A stretch of 64,000 bases of DNA from Rhizobacter sp. GTDB taxonomy: Bacteria; Pseudomonadota; Gammaproteobacteria; Burkholderiales; Burkholderiaceae_C. Position numbers and translations under genes: made by a program. The notes beneath the pieces are model-generated. The model saw only the letters and a list, made by a program, of their open reading frames with translations. It was not told the DNA's origin and searched no databases. Positions 24,333 through 34,150 of the stretch are shown here, in pieces. Each line of letters begins with the position of its first letter. Within the stretch, counting starts at the first letter, position 1. The stretch covers positions 42,224 through 106,223 of the forward strand of contig JANXZA010000177.1 of NCBI GenBank assembly GCA_025355745.1, in the 5' to 3' direction.

Positions 24333-25574
24333 TCAGGCGTACTTGCCGAGTTCGAGCTTCGCGATGGCGTTGCGGTGCACTTCATCCGGGCCATCGGCGA
24401 AGCGCAGGGTGCGCGCGCCGGCATAGAAGCCGGCGAGCGGGAAGTCTTCGCACACGCCGCCGCCGCCATGCGCCTGCATGGCCCAGTCGATCACCTGCAA
24501 GGCCATCGTCGGGGCCACGACCTTGATCATCGCGATCTCGGCCTTGGCAGTCTTGTTGCCGGCCACGTCCATGATCCAGGCGGCCTTCAGGGTCAGCAGC
24601 CGCGCCATGTCGATGCGGCAGCGCGCCTCGGCAATGCGTTCGCGCGTCACGCCCTGTTCGGCCACGCTGCGGCCGAAGGCAATTCGCGACGAGGCGCGCC
24701 GGCACATCAGCTCCAGCGAACGCTCGGCCAGGCCGATAAGGCGCATGCAGTGGTGGATGCGCCCCGGCCCGAGCCGGCCTTGCGCGATCTCGAAGCCGCG
24801 GCCCTCGCCGAGCAGGATATTGCTGGCGGGCACGCGCACGTTGTCGAAGTTGATCTCCATGTGGCCGTGCGGCGCATCGTCGTAGCCGAACACCGACAGT
24901 GGGCGCATCACGGTGATGCCCTGGGTGTCGGCCGGCACCAGCACCATCGACTGCTGCGAATGGCGCGGCGCTTCGGGGTCGGTCTTGCCCATGAAGATGT
25001 AGATCTTGCAGCGCGGATCGCCGGCGCCGCTGATCCACCACTTGCGGCCGTTGATGACGTAGTCGTCGCCGTCGCGTTCGATGCGCGCGGCGATGTTGGT
25101 GGCGTCGCTGGATGCCACCGCCGGCTCGGTCATCGCGAAGGCGCTGCGGATCTTGCCGTTCAGCAGCGGCTCCAGCCATTCCTGCTTGTGCTGCGGCTTG
25201 CCGTAGCGTTCGATCGTCTCCATGTTGCCGGTGTCGGGCGCCGAGCAGTTGAAGGCTTCGGAGCACCAGGGCACGCGGCCCATGATCTCGGCCAGCGGCG
25301 CGTAGTCGCTGTTCGACAGGCCGAAGTCGCGGCCGTTGTGGGCCCCGCCCTCGCCGCCGGCGGTGGGCGGCAGGAACAGGTTCCACAAGCCCTGGGCGCG
25401 CGCCTTCGGCTTCAGTTCCTCGATCGTGTTGAGTGGCGTCCAGCGTTTGCCGGCGGCGGTGTTGGCCGCGATCTCGGCCTCGAATTTCGCCTCGGCCGGG
25501 TAGATGTGATCGTCCATGAAGCGCAGCAGTTTGGCCTGCAGTTCGAGGGTTCGGGGTGAGTAGCTGAAGTCCAT
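24333..25574 (-). CDS. Acyl-CoA dehydrogenase
   Basis: An FAD enzyme of fatty-acid or branched acyl-CoA oxidation, 413 aa. It has [16 protein letters not shown] (flavin/substrate region), [11 protein letters not shown], the [19 protein letters not shown] segment, and the C-terminal [35 protein letters not shown] typical of ACAD long-chain/ACAD10-11-like members. AGGAG precedes the ATG at 25574. It is the last of three minus-strand genes after the Crp-type regulator and the kinase-fold gene, a set often found together. Confidence 0.92.
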   Translation of the reverse strand: MDFSYSPRTLELQAKLLRFMDDHIYPAEAKFEAEIAANTAAGKRWTPLNTIEELKPKARAQGLWNLFLPPTAGGEGGAHNGRDFGLSNSDYAPLAEIMGRVPWCSEAFNCSAPDTGNMETIERYGKPQHKQEWLEPLLNGKIRSAFAMTEPAVASSDATNIAARIERDGDDYVINGRKWWISGAGDPRCKIYIFMGKTDPEAPRHSQQSMVLVPADTQGITVMRPLSVFGYDDAPHGHMEINFDNVRVPASNILLGEGRGFEIAQGRLGPGRIHHCMRLIGLAERSLELMCRRASSRIAFGRSVAEQGVTRERIAEARCRIDMARLLTLKAAWIMDVAGNKTAKAEIAMIKVVAPTMALQVIDWAMQAHGGGGVCEDFPLAGFYAGARTLRFADGPDEVHRNAIAKLELGKYA

Positions 25575-25626
25575 CGTCGTCTCCTTCGTGAAATCGAATC
25601 CGTCGTGAAATCGTGTTGGCCCGGGC

Positions 25627-26703
25627 TCAGCCGCGCTGCGCGATGGCCCAGCCCATCTCGGCCAGCGGCCGCGCGCCGGCGCCAGCCTGGCGTGCCTGCG
25701 TGCTCGCGGCGGTGCCCATCTCGACCCGCTTCGCAATGCCTTGCAGGATGCCGGCCATGCGAAACAGGTTGTAGGCCATGTAGAAGTTCCAGTCGGCCAT
25801 CACGGCGGCCGGGTCGGCGCGGCCGGTGCGTTCGCAGTAGCGGCGCACATAAGCCAGCTCGTCGGGGATGCCGAACGCGGCCAGGTCGAGCCCGCCGATG
25901 CCACGGCTCTGCGCGTGCGGGATGTGCCACGCCATGCAGTGGTAGCTGAAGTCGGCGAGCGGGTGGCCGAGGGTCGACAGCTCCCAGTCGAGCACCGCGA
26001 TGACGCGCGGCTCGGTGGGGTGGAAGACGAGGTTGTCGAGCCGGAAGTCGCCATGCACGACGGTGACCTGAGCCGCGTCGCGGGCACTCGCCGGCATGTG
26101 CGCGGGCAGCCATTCGGCGAGCCGGTCCATGGCATCGATCGGCTCGGTGATCGAGGCCTGGTACTGCTTGGTCCAGCGGCCGATCTGCCGATCGAAGTAG
26201 TTGCCGGGCTTGCCATAGGCCGAAAGCCCGGCCGCGCTCACGTCGACCTTGTGCAGGGCGGCAATGACGCGGTTCATCTCGTCGTAGTAGGCCGCCCGCC
26301 GAGTCGTGTCGATGCTCGGCAGGGCCTGGTCCCAGAGCACACGGCCGGCGATGAACTCCATCACGTAGAACGCCCGGCCGATGACGCTTTCGTCCTCGCA
26401 CAGCAGCAGCATCTGCGGCACCGGCACATCGCTGCCGTGCAGCGCGGTCATCACCGTGAACTCGCGGTCGATGGCGTGCGCCGAGGCCAGCAGCCTGGCT
26501 GCCGGGCCGGGCTTGGAGCGCATCACGTAGGCGCGTGTCGGCGTGATCAGCTTGTAAGTCGGGTTCGACTGGCCGCCCTTGAACTGCTCGATGGTCAGTG
26601 GCCCGTGAAAGCCGTCGAGCCGGGCTTCGAGCCAGGATTGAAGGGCGCCAGTATCGATCGCGTGCTGGTCGGAGACGGGCTTGGTGCCGGCGTTGGCTTC
26701 CAT
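25627..26703 (-). CDS. Aminoglycoside-phosphotransferase-fold kinase (ACAD10/11-type)
   Basis: A 358-residue kinase-fold protein. It has [14 protein letters not shown], the catalytic loop [12 protein letters not shown], and [16 protein letters not shown]. Fused or adjacent to acyl-CoA dehydrogenases, this family (as in ACAD10/ACAD11) phosphorylates hydroxyacyl-CoA for later dehydration; antibiotic resistance is unlikely. It lies 52 nt upstream of the dehydrogenase gene on the same strand, supporting a shared pathway for 4-hydroxyacyl-CoA-like substrates. Confidence 0.85.
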   Translation of the reverse strand: MEANAGTKPVSDQHAIDTGALQSWLEARLDGFHGPLTIEQFKGGQSNPTYKLITPTRAYVMRSKPGPAARLLASAHAIDREFTVMTALHGSDVPVPQMLLLCEDESVIGRAFYVMEFIAGRVLWDQALPSIDTTRRAAYYDEMNRVIAALHKVDVSAAGLSAYGKPGNYFDRQIGRWTKQYQASITEPIDAMDRLAEWLPAHMPASARDAAQVTVVHGDFRLDNLVFHPTEPRVIAVLDWELSTLGHPLADFSYHCMAWHIPHAQSRGIGGLDLAAFGIPDELAYVRRYCERTGRADPAAVMADWNFYMAYNLFRMAGILQGIAKRVEMGTAASTQARQAGAGARPLAEMGWAIAQRG

Positions 26704-26778
26704 GGTGTCAACTCAAGTGAAGGAGGTGGGTGGCCGCCCGCGCGCCCCTGCGAGCCGACCGGCGGTTCGGCGGGTGGG

Positions 26779-27483
26779 CTATCTTGCGGCGATCACCAGC
26801 AGCTTGTCTTTCGACAGCACGACCAGACGGGTCGGCTCGATGCGCACCGCGCCGTCGCGCTCGAAGCCTTTCAGCTCCTGGTTGACGCGCTGGCGCGAGG
26901 CCCCGAGCAGCTGCGCCAGGTCTTCCTGCGCGAGCTGCAAGCCGATGCGGATCTCCTCGCCCTGGGCAATGCCGTAGCTGCGCGCCAGCAACAGGATCTG
27001 CCGCGCCAGACGCGCTGCCAGCGGGCGGGTGTTGAGGTCTTCGACCGCGTCGAACATCAGCCGCAGGCGCCGGCAGTTGAGCCGCAGCAAGGCCTCGTAC
27101 AACTCGGTGTGCTGGGCCAGCAACTCCTTGAAGTCGGCCTTGCGCACCACCAGCAAGGTGGTCTCGCCGTGCGCGTTGGAATCGTGGGTGCGCGGCAGGC
27201 CGTCGAACAGCGAGATGTCGCCAAACCAGGTGCCGGGCTCCACATAGGTGAGCGTGACCTGCTTGCCCGCCAGCGACACCGAGCTGACCCGAACCGCACC
27301 CTTCGCCACACCGCACCACTCGTCGGCCGCCGCGCCGCGCGACGACATCAGGGCCCCGTCCGGCAGACGCCGCACCGCGGCACGCGACAGGATCGCGCTG
27401 CGCAGTGAGTGGGAGAGTTTGGAAAACCAAGAGCCGCCGTCGATGTTGGACTGTTCGACGATTGTAAGAATCGGGTTCGTCAT
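26779..27483 (-). CDS. Crp/Fnr-family regulator
   Basis: A 234-residue transcription factor. The cyclic-nucleotide-binding beta roll (GTWFGDISLFDGLPRTHDSNAHGETTLLVV) occupies the first two thirds, and the helix-turn-helix LAQEDLAQLLGASRQRVNQELKGFERDG the last third. There are no N-terminal Cys ligands for an Fe-S cluster, so it is not Fnr. It leads the kinase-fold and acyl-CoA dehydrogenase genes, which it may control. The 119-nt gap to the divergent class II aldolase gene probably holds both promoters. Confidence 0.85.
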   Translation of the reverse strand: MTNPILTIVEQSNIDGGSWFSKLSHSLRSAILSRAAVRRLPDGALMSSRGAAADEWCGVAKGAVRVSSVSLAGKQVTLTYVEPGTWFGDISLFDGLPRTHDSNAHGETTLLVVRKADFKELLAQHTELYEALLRLNCRRLRLMFDAVEDLNTRPLAARLARQILLLARSYGIAQGEEIRIGLQLAQEDLAQLLGASRQRVNQELKGFERDGAVRIEPTRLVVLSKDKLLVIAAR

Positions 27484-27602
27484 GGTGAGTCGCTGATGTG
27501 ACAGCCGGAGGGCACTGCGCCGGCCTATTGTGTCGGAGCGTCAGTTGCTGAAAAATCACGCAACGGCGACCGCCCCGATCGCCACCCGAAGGAGCCACCC
27601 CG

Positions 27603-28382
27603 ATGAATTCATCCACCCTGAAAATACCGAGCCGCGAGCGCGAAGTCAGCCCCGAGGAGTGGGCGTTGCGGGTCGATCTGGCGGCCGCTTACCGGCTCGT
27701 CGCGGCCTTCAAGTGGGACGACCTGGTTTTCACCCACATCAGCGCGCGGCTGCCGGGCAGCCACGACTCGTTCCTGATCAACCCGTACGGTCTGACGTTC
27801 GACGAGATCACCGCGTCGAGCCTGATCAAGATCGATGCGCAGGGCAACAAGCTCGACGAGTCGGAGTTCGCGGTCAACCCGGCCGGCTTCACGATCCACA
27901 GCGCCATCCATGCGGCGCGCCACGACGCGCAGTGCGTCATGCACACGCATGCGCTGAACGGCATTGCGGTGTCGGCCCAGAAGGGTGGCGTGCTGCCGAT
28001 CTCTCAGCAGTCGATCTTCGTGCTGTCGAACCTCAGCTACCACGGCTACGAAGGGGTGGCGCTGCGCGACGACGAGAAGCCGCGGCTGGTGGCCGACCTG
28101 GGGCCGAGCAACAACTTCCTGATGCTGCGCAACCATGGCCTGCTGACGCTCGGCCCGTCGGTGGCCGATGCGTTTCTGGCGATGTACCTGTTCGAGACCA
28201 CGTGCACGATCCAGATCCGGGCGATGGCCGGTGGCACCGAGTTGATCCCGGTCGACCCGCGCATCATCAGCACGGCCACCGCGCAGGCCCGCGAGGCCAC
28301 GCGCGGCGTCGGTGGCGGCGCGCTGGCCTGGCCCGGCCTGCTGCGTCGGCTCGATCGCGCCGACCCGAGCTTTCGCACCTGA
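27603..28382 (+). CDS. Class II aldolase/adducin-family protein
   Basis: A 259-residue zinc-enzyme-fold protein. AAYRLVAAFKWDDLVFTHISARLPG, FAVNPAGFTIHSAIHAARHDAQCVMHTHALNG (with the conserved His pair) and RNHGLLTLG are family signatures. Members include fuculose-phosphate aldolase and decarboxylases; the exact reaction is not inferable. GGAG precedes the ATG at 27603. It is divergent from the Crp-type gene and convergent with the enoyl-CoA hydratase gene. Confidence 0.88.
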   Translation: MNSSTLKIPSREREVSPEEWALRVDLAAAYRLVAAFKWDDLVFTHISARLPGSHDSFLINPYGLTFDEITASSLIKIDAQGNKLDESEFAVNPAGFTIHSAIHAARHDAQCVMHTHALNGIAVSAQKGGVLPISQQSIFVLSNLSYHGYEGVALRDDEKPRLVADLGPSNNFLMLRNHGLLTLGPSVADAFLAMYLFETTCTIQIRAMAGGTELIPVDPRIISTATAQAREATRGVGGGALAWPGLLRRLDRADPSFRT

Positions 28383-28414
28383 GCTGGAGCCGTCAGCCCT
28401 GCGCCAGCCTGCGG

Positions 28415-29194
28415 TCAGCGAAAGTCGGCACGGCGTTTCCCGGTGAAGGCTGCCAGGCCCTCGGCGCCGTTGGCGTGGAACAGATTCTCGATGAAGTGAT
28501 CGCGTTCGGCGCTCAGCTGTTGCGCGAGGCTGCGGTTGGCAGCTTGCTGCACCAGCTCCTTGCCGCTTGCAATGGCGTTAGGCGCCAGCTCGGCCAGGCG
28601 CTGCGCGAGCCGCAGCGCTTCGGCAAGGGCCTGGCCGTTGTCGGTCACCCAGCCGACCACGCCCCACTGATGCAACTGCCGCGCCGACACCGGCTCGGCC
28701 AGCCACACCAGCTGCTGAGCCAGCGCCCGCGGCAGCGCCTGCGCCAGGCTCCAGGTGGCGCCCCCGTCGGGCGACAAACCCAGGCGCGCATGAGACAGGA
28801 TGAAGCGCGCGTCTTCGGCCGCCACGATCAGGTCGCAGGCCAGCGCGAGCGAGAAACCGGCGCCGGCGGCAGCACCTTCCACGGCGGCGATCACCGGCTT
28901 CGGAAACGCATGCAGTGCTTCGACGAACTGGTGCAGGTGTTCGATCATCTGCACCTGGGCCGGCGGCCCGGCGGCGCGCCGTTCAAGCAGGCCCTGCAAG
29001 TTGCCGCCGGCGCAGAAATGCGCGCCATCACCGCGCAAGACCACGGCACGGATCTGCGGGTCGGATTCAGCCACGTTCAGCGCCTCGATCCCGGCGGCAA
29101 TCGCCTGGTGCGAGAGCGAGTTGCGGGACGCCGGGTCGCTCAAGGTCAGCACCAGCACGGCGGCGTGGCGTTCTGTCAGCAGCTCTGAGGGCAT
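28415..29194 (-). CDS. Enoyl-CoA hydratase/isomerase
   Basis: A crotonase-fold protein of 259 aa from the ATG at 29194. Oxyanion-hole segments are GAHFCAGGNLQGL and AAVEGAAAGAGFSLALACDLIVAAEDARF; the second catalytic region is LSPDGGATWSLAQALPRALAQQL, with Asp where hydratases have Glu, as in isomerase-like members. I prefer 29194 (GGAG upstream) over the track start at 29239. It may belong to the fatty-acid degradation theme of the neighbouring dehydrogenase group. Confidence 0.85.
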   Translation of the reverse strand: MPSELLTERHAAVLVLTLSDPASRNSLSHQAIAAGIEALNVAESDPQIRAVVLRGDGAHFCAGGNLQGLLERRAAGPPAQVQMIEHLHQFVEALHAFPKPVIAAVEGAAAGAGFSLALACDLIVAAEDARFILSHARLGLSPDGGATWSLAQALPRALAQQLVWLAEPVSARQLHQWGVVGWVTDNGQALAEALRLAQRLAELAPNAIASGKELVQQAANRSLAQQLSAERDHFIENLFHANGAEGLAAFTGKRRADFR

Positions 29195-29348
29195 GGGGCT
29201 GGGCTCCGGCCTGCAAAGCGAGGCCGTGAATTGTGTCATGGCCGGGGCGTTTGCAAGCCCGGCGCAGCGGTTCGCACCGGGCTTGCGGGCAGGTCGTCAT
29301 GCTAGAGTGCGCCGGTTTTTCGTCTACCTGCCGAGCCCTCTTCAGCCG

Positions 29349-31427
29349 ATGCACCTGCGCGCCGCCTCGACCCTGATCGCCCTCCTTGCTGCGCTCGCCG
29401 CGCCGGGTGCGAACGCGCTGGGATTCGGCCGGGTCGTCAACACCACGCAGCTCGGCCAGGCGTTGAATTTCGCGGCCGTGTTGAACCTTGATGGCGACGA
29501 AACGCTGGCCCGCGAATGCGTCTCGGCCGAAGTATTTTCCGGCGACAACAAACTTCAATCGAACCAGGTTCGGGTCACGCTCGAAGGGGGCGGCGAGTCG
29601 CGTGAGCGCAGCGTTCGCGTCACCTCGGCGGCCTTGATCGACGAGCCGGTGCTGACCGTCGCCGTCACGCTCGGCTGCAACTCGAAGGTGACGCGGCGCT
29701 TCGTCATGTTCATCGACCCGCCGACCGTCAACCTGGCCCAGGCGGGCCCGGGCACTGACAGCGCCCTCCTCGGGCCGCAGCGGGCCGACTCGCAACTCGC
29801 GCCGCTGCTGGCCATCGTGCAGGGAGCCGGGTCGGCCAGCTCGCGCGCTTCGAACTCGGCGGTACCCGGCAAGGCGCGCAACCCGGCTGCAGTGAGCCGG
29901 CGCGCCGGCGCGAACCCGGGTTCGCGCCCGAGCGCAGGACCACGCGATGCCGGCAGCGCGCCCCGCCAGACCGCTGCGCGCAAGGAAGAACGCGTTCGCA
30001 AGCCGGCCGCTGCGCGCCTTGCCGCCAGCCCGCCGCTCGCCCCGCGCGTGGCATCGGGCGGGCCGCGCCTGCAGCTCGAAACCACGCCCACGCTCGTCGC
30101 CCGTGCGGCGTCGGCAGCGACCGAAGGCGCGGCGCCTGCGTTGCCGCCGGCCGCAGCATCGGTGCCCGACGAGCAGGCTCCGGCACTGGCCCGGGAACGC
30201 CAGCGCATCGTCGCTCTCGAAGAAGGGCTGGCGCGCTTGCGCAGCGATTCAGCGGCCACCAACAAGGCCCTGGCCGGTTTGCAGGCGCGGCTCAAGGAGG
30301 CGGAGTCCGAGCGCTATGCGAACCCGCTGGTCTATGGGCTGGCCTGGCTCTCGGGTTTGCTGATGCTGGCAGTGGCAGCGCTGTGGTGGCGCCAGGCGCG
30401 CAGCCGAAGCGCCGCGCAGTGGTGGGTGGCGCCGGATGCGGCGCGCCCCGGTATGCCCGCCGATTCAAACCCATCCGGCGCTGCGGCCGAAACGTCGCTG
30501 GCCGCAGCGCAGTCGCAAGACGACACGGGCGAGGCCACCACCGCCTTCGACGTTGCCGCCGTCAGCGCGCCATCTGCGTCGAACCCGGCATGGGTACCGC
30601 GCCCGCCCATCGCGACCCCCGCCCTCGCGGTGCTTGCCGAACCCACGCGCGAACTGTCGGTCGAGGAACTGATCGACCTCGAACAGCAGGCAGAGTTCTT
30701 CGTCGTGCTGGGGCAGGATGAGGCGGCCATCGACCTGCTGATGAGCCATGTGCGCAGCGACGGCGGCATCAGCCCGCTGCCGTATCTGAAGCTGCTTGAG
30801 ATCTACCGCCGACGCGGCGAAAACGATGCCTATGAGCGCATCCGCGAGCGCTTCAACCGGCGCTTCAATGCCTATGCCCCCGGCTGGGACTCGGACCTGC
30901 AACAAGGCCGTTCGCTGGAAGATTACCCCGATATCGTCGAGCGCCTGAACGCGCTTTGGACGACACCGGCGCGTGTCATGGAGACGCTCGACGCGTCGCT
31001 GTTCCGGCGCAACATGACCGACGAGACCTTCGACCTGCCGGCGTATCGCGAGCTGCTGTTCCTGTACTCGATCGCCCGCGATCTGGCCGAGCACGGCGCG
31101 TCCGAGCCGGGCGGCGACGTCGACCTGCTGCTGCCGCTGGCAGAGCCCGAAGCCAGCGCCCAGCCGGCCTCACGGCTGCTCGCCAGGCCGGATGAAAACA
31201 CCGACTTCGCGAACAGCGACATGATGACGATGCCGCTCGACCTCGACGTGTCGTTCGCGGCCGCACCCAACCCCAGTGGCGATGGCGCCGAGACCACGCC
31301 GGCAGCACTGCGGCGCGTGCCGGGCCAGCGCTTCGGCACCGAGTCGGGCTTTCTCGATTTCAACCTCGGCGGCACGGTGCCGGGAGCCGGCAAACCGGGC
31401 AAGACCGGGTCGTCATCGAACCGCTGA
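29349..31427 (+). CDS. FimV-like membrane protein without an obvious LysM
   Basis: A 692-residue inner-membrane protein, probably of the FimV family that promotes type IV pilus and polar functions. It starts with a signal peptide (IALLAALAAPGANA). A periplasmic N-terminal domain follows (LGFGRVVNTTQLGQAL). A long Pro/Ala/Arg-rich stretch comes next, then a coiled coil (RQRIVALEEGLARLRSD), one membrane span (VYGLAWLSGLLMLAVAALWW), and an acidic cytoplasmic part with TPR-like sequence (LSVEELIDLEQQAEFFVVLGQDEAAIDLL). I do not see the LysM domain common in FimV. The start at 29349 is the only ATG giving the signal peptide. Confidence 0.8.
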   Translation: MHLRAASTLIALLAALAAPGANALGFGRVVNTTQLGQALNFAAVLNLDGDETLARECVSAEVFSGDNKLQSNQVRVTLEGGGESRERSVRVTSAALIDEPVLTVAVTLGCNSKVTRRFVMFIDPPTVNLAQAGPGTDSALLGPQRADSQLAPLLAIVQGAGSASSRASNSAVPGKARNPAAVSRRAGANPGSRPSAGPRDAGSAPRQTAARKEERVRKPAAARLAASPPLAPRVASGGPRLQLETTPTLVARAASAATEGAAPALPPAAASVPDEQAPALARERQRIVALEEGLARLRSDSAATNKALAGLQARLKEAESERYANPLVYGLAWLSGLLMLAVAALWWRQARSRSAAQWWVAPDAARPGMPADSNPSGAAAETSLAAAQSQDDTGEATTAFDVAAVSAPSASNPAWVPRPPIATPALAVLAEPTRELSVEELIDLEQQAEFFVVLGQDEAAIDLLMSHVRSDGGISPLPYLKLLEIYRRRGENDAYERIRERFNRRFNAYAPGWDSDLQQGRSLEDYPDIVERLNALWTTPARVMETLDASLFRRNMTDETFDLPAYRELLFLYSIARDLAEHGASEPGGDVDLLLPLAEPEASAQPASRLLARPDENTDFANSDMMTMPLDLDVSFAAAPNPSGDGAETTPAALRRVPGQRFGTESGFLDFNLGGTVPGAGKPGKTGSSSNR

Positions 31428-31480
31428 TCGGCGTTTGATGCCGGCACACTGCGGCCTGATCGGCCAGCCGCAGCGCCCCC

Positions 31481-32641
31481 TCACAGCCTTGCCAGGCGCT
31501 CCAGTGCGAGTTGCAGCGTCGCGTCCTTCTTGGCGAAGCAGAAGCGCGCGAAGCCCTGCTCGAAACCCGTCTGATAGAACGCCGTGAGCGGGATCGCGGC
31601 CACGCCGACCTCGGCCGTCAGCCAGCGGCAGAAGGCCGCTTCGCCCAGGTCGCTGATGGCCGAGTAATCGACGCACTGGAAGAAGCTGCCCTGGCACGGC
31701 AGCAGGCGAAAGCGCGTGCCGGCCAGGCCGGCGCGGAACAGGTCGCGCTTGCGCTCGTAGAACGCTGCCAGGCCGAGGTGGTGGCCAGCGTCCTGCATGT
31801 AGACGGCCAGGCCGTGCTGCACCGGCGTGTTGACCGTGAACACGTTGAACTGATGGACCTTTCGGAATTCAGCCATCAACGCCGCCGGCGCGGCCACGAA
31901 GCCGACCTTCCAGCCCGTCACGTGGTAGGTCTTGCCGAAGCTCGAGACGATGAAGCTGCGCAGCGCCAGCTCGGGAAAACGGGCCACGCTCTGGTGCGCC
32001 TGGCCGTCGAACACCATGTGCTCGTAGACCTCGTCGGCGATCACCAGGATGTCGGTCTCGCGCAGCAGTTCGGCCAGCGTGCGCATCTGCGCTTCGCTCC
32101 AGACCGTGCCGCTCGGGTTGTGCGGCGTATTGACGATGATGGCGCGGGTGCGCGGCGAGATGGCGGCGCGGATGCGCGCAAAGTCGGGCGCGAAGCTGCC
32201 TGGCGTCAGCGGCACGTGCACGGCCACGCCGCCGGCCAGCACGATGTTCGGCTCGTAGCTGTCGTAGCACGGGTCGAGCACGATGACTTCATCGCCCGGC
32301 TGCACGATCGCCAGGATGATGGTCAGGATCGCCTGCGTGGCCCCGGCGGTGATCGTGACCTCGCTGCCGGCATCGAAGCGTTGGCCGTACAAAGCCTCGA
32401 TCTTGGCCGCCACCGCCTCGCGCAACGCCGGTACGCCGGCCATCGGCGGGTACTGGTTCAGGCCGCTGCGCATGGCGCTGTGCACCGCATCGACAAGGCC
32501 CGGGTCGCAATCGAAATCGGGGAAGCCCTGGCCCAGGTTCACCGCGTCGTGTTCTTGTGCAAGTGCCGACATGACGCTGAAGATCGTCGTGCCCACGGCG
32601 GGCAGGCGGCTGATGAGGGGCGGTGTGTGCAGGCGGGTCAT
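31481..32641 (-). CDS. ybdL: PLP-dependent aminotransferase (methionine aminotransferase, YbdL-like)
   Basis: A 386-residue class I/II aminotransferase. AVNLGQGFPDFDCDP, NPSGTVW, and SSFGKTYHVTGWKVGFV, whose Lys binds pyridoxal phosphate, match YbdL/kynurenine aminotransferase-type enzymes that accept methionine, glutamine or aromatic acids. The symbol is by closest resemblance, not certainty. It lies 67 nt downstream of cysB on the same strand, and may be co-transcribed with that sulfur regulator. Confidence 0.85.
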   Translation of the reverse strand: MTRLHTPPLISRLPAVGTTIFSVMSALAQEHDAVNLGQGFPDFDCDPGLVDAVHSAMRSGLNQYPPMAGVPALREAVAAKIEALYGQRFDAGSEVTITAGATQAILTIILAIVQPGDEVIVLDPCYDSYEPNIVLAGGVAVHVPLTPGSFAPDFARIRAAISPRTRAIIVNTPHNPSGTVWSEAQMRTLAELLRETDILVIADEVYEHMVFDGQAHQSVARFPELALRSFIVSSFGKTYHVTGWKVGFVAAPAALMAEFRKVHQFNVFTVNTPVQHGLAVYMQDAGHHLGLAAFYERKRDLFRAGLAGTRFRLLPCQGSFFQCVDYSAISDLGEAAFCRWLTAEVGVAAIPLTAFYQTGFEQGFARFCFAKKDATLQLALERLARL

Positions 32642-32708
32642 GGGTGGGTCGTGGGTGGGCAGGGGTTCAAAGCTCGGCGCGAGGGCCTAACGAAATGATT
32701 GAGCGGCA

Positions 32709-33671
32709 TCAGAGCTGGTAGTCGCCGCCCTGGCCGATGTCACCGGGTTCGCTCTCCATCGCCCGCGTGATGGCGGCACGGTTCAGGCGGCCGGACAACA
32801 TCTCGGCGAAGGCATAGACGTAGTTGCGCAGGTAGGCGCCGCGCTTGAAGGCAACGCGGGTCACGTTCTGGCCGAACAGGTGACCGACCGGGCGTGCCAC
32901 CAGGTCGCTGCCCAGTGGCTCGTCGCGCACCGCCGCTTCGGCGACGATGCCCACCCCCAGCCCGATCCGCACATAGGTCTTGATCACATCGGCGTCGATC
33001 GCTTCGAGCACGATGTCGGGCTTCAGATGCCGCGCCGCGAAGGCCTGGTCGACGCGGCTGCGGCCGCTGTACGACGGGTGGTAGGTCACCAGCGGCAGCA
33101 GCGCCAGGTCTTCGAGCGAGATGCGTTCGAGCTGGGCCAGAGGATGCCCGGCCGGCATCACCACCGCATGCTGCCATTCGTAGCAGGGCAGGGTGACCAG
33201 GCCGGCGATGGTGGCCAGCGATTCGGTCGCCAGGCCGATGTCGGCCACCTCTTCGATCAGCATCCGCGCGACCTGTTCGGGCGAGCCCTGGTGCAGGCTG
33301 ATGTTGACCTTCGGGAAGCGCTTGCGCAATTGCACCACCGGCTCGGGCAGGAAGTAGCGTGCCTGGCTGTGGGTGGTGGCGATCGACAGCGTGCCGGCGT
33401 CCTGCTTCGAGAATTCATCGCCGATGCGCTTCAGGTTGCCGACCTCGCGCAGGATGATCTCGATCGCCTTCAGCACCTGCTGGCCGGGCTCGGTGACGCG
33501 CCGCAGGCGCTTGCCGTGGCGGGCGAAGATGTCGATGCCGAGTTCGCCTTCGAGTTCGAGGATCGCTTTCGAGACGCCGGGCTGCGAGGTGAACAGCGCC
33601 TTGGCGGTTTCGGTCAGGTTCAGGTCGCGGCGCACGGCCTCCTGGACGAAGCGGAACTGGTGCAGATTCAT
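32709..33671 (-). CDS. cysB: LysR-family sulfur regulator CysB
   Basis: A 320-residue LysR-type activator. The helix-turn-helix has LNLTETAKALFTSQPGVSKAILELE, and the effector domain has IATTHSQARYFLPEPVVQLRKRFP, the CysB/Cbl signature for binding acetylserine. It controls sulfate uptake and cysteine synthesis in relatives. Its ATG overlaps the cbiX stop (ATGA), so it is the last translationally coupled gene of lptF-lptG-cbiX-cysB. No cys structural genes are in the window. Confidence 0.93.
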   Translation of the reverse strand: MNLHQFRFVQEAVRRDLNLTETAKALFTSQPGVSKAILELEGELGIDIFARHGKRLRRVTEPGQQVLKAIEIILREVGNLKRIGDEFSKQDAGTLSIATTHSQARYFLPEPVVQLRKRFPKVNISLHQGSPEQVARMLIEEVADIGLATESLATIAGLVTLPCYEWQHAVVMPAGHPLAQLERISLEDLALLPLVTYHPSYSGRSRVDQAFAARHLKPDIVLEAIDADVIKTYVRIGLGVGIVAEAAVRDEPLGSDLVARPVGHLFGQNVTRVAFKRGAYLRNYVYAFAEMLSGRLNRAAITRAMESEPGDIGQGGDYQL

Positions 33672-34150
33672 GGGCGCGGCCCGGCGGCAGGCTGCGGGGT
33701 TGCAAGCGCGGTTGTATGGTTTGTTGCCAGGTCTGTTGCAACGTCGCTATCCGCCAACTCGACGGCTGCGCGCGCCATCGCCTCAATCACGCTGGTGCGT
33801 GCGCCGATGGCGGTTTGCAGCTGCCACAGCACGCCCGGGTGGGCGGCGGCCAGCTCGGCCAGCAGGGCTGGCAAGTCCTTGCGGACATGGCCGCCGGCAC
33901 CGAGGAACAGCGGCACGACATCGATGCGCGCGCAGCCCGCAGCGGCCAGTGCCGTGCCGGCATCGATCAGCGACGGAGTCATGAATTCAAGGAAGGCGAG
34001 TTGCACCATCACGTTGATATCAAAGCCCCGCACACGATCGGCCACGGCTTCGAAGGGCTCGGCCCAGCGCGGGTCGCGCGCGCCGTGGGCGAACAGCAGC
34101 AGGCCGCGTTTCATCGCATGGTTCATCGCGTGCTTCATCGCTTGTTTCAT
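33668..34150 (-). CDS. cbiX: CbiX/SirB-like chelatase
   Basis: A 160-residue cytosolic protein. RGLLLFAHGARDPRWAEPFEAV holds the family's metal-inserting His, and RIDVVPLFLGAGGHVRKDLPALLAEL the second. CbiX/SirB insert Co or Fe into sirohydrochlorin; in this operon with CysB, siroheme supply for assimilatory sulfite reductase is a sensible inference. The start is set by the ATGA overlap with lptG at 34150. The first 14 residues (MKQAMKHAMNHAMK) come from a 12-bp tandem repeat, so initiation at a later ATG (34114) is possible. Confidence 0.88.
   Translation of the reverse strand: MKQAMKHAMNHAMKRGLLLFAHGARDPRWAEPFEAVADRVRGFDINVMVQLAFLEFMTPSLIDAGTALAAAGCARIDVVPLFLGAGGHVRKDLPALLAELAAAHPGVLWQLQTAIGARTSVIEAMARAAVELADSDVATDLATNHTTALATPQPAAGPRP
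34110..34150. repeat. 12-bp tandem repeat at the start of cbiX
   Basis: TTCATCGCNTGN occurs three times in a row (34110-34145) with a partial fourth. On the minus strand it encodes AMKH/AMNH units at the N-terminus of the CbiX-like protein and offers four consecutive in-frame ATG codons. Confidence 0.85.

Noticed and set aside
25627-26703. Antibiotic resistance by an aminoglycoside phosphotransferase
   Set aside because: The APH fold next to an acyl-CoA dehydrogenase matches the ACAD10/11-type kinase family of lipid metabolism, not a resistance gene.
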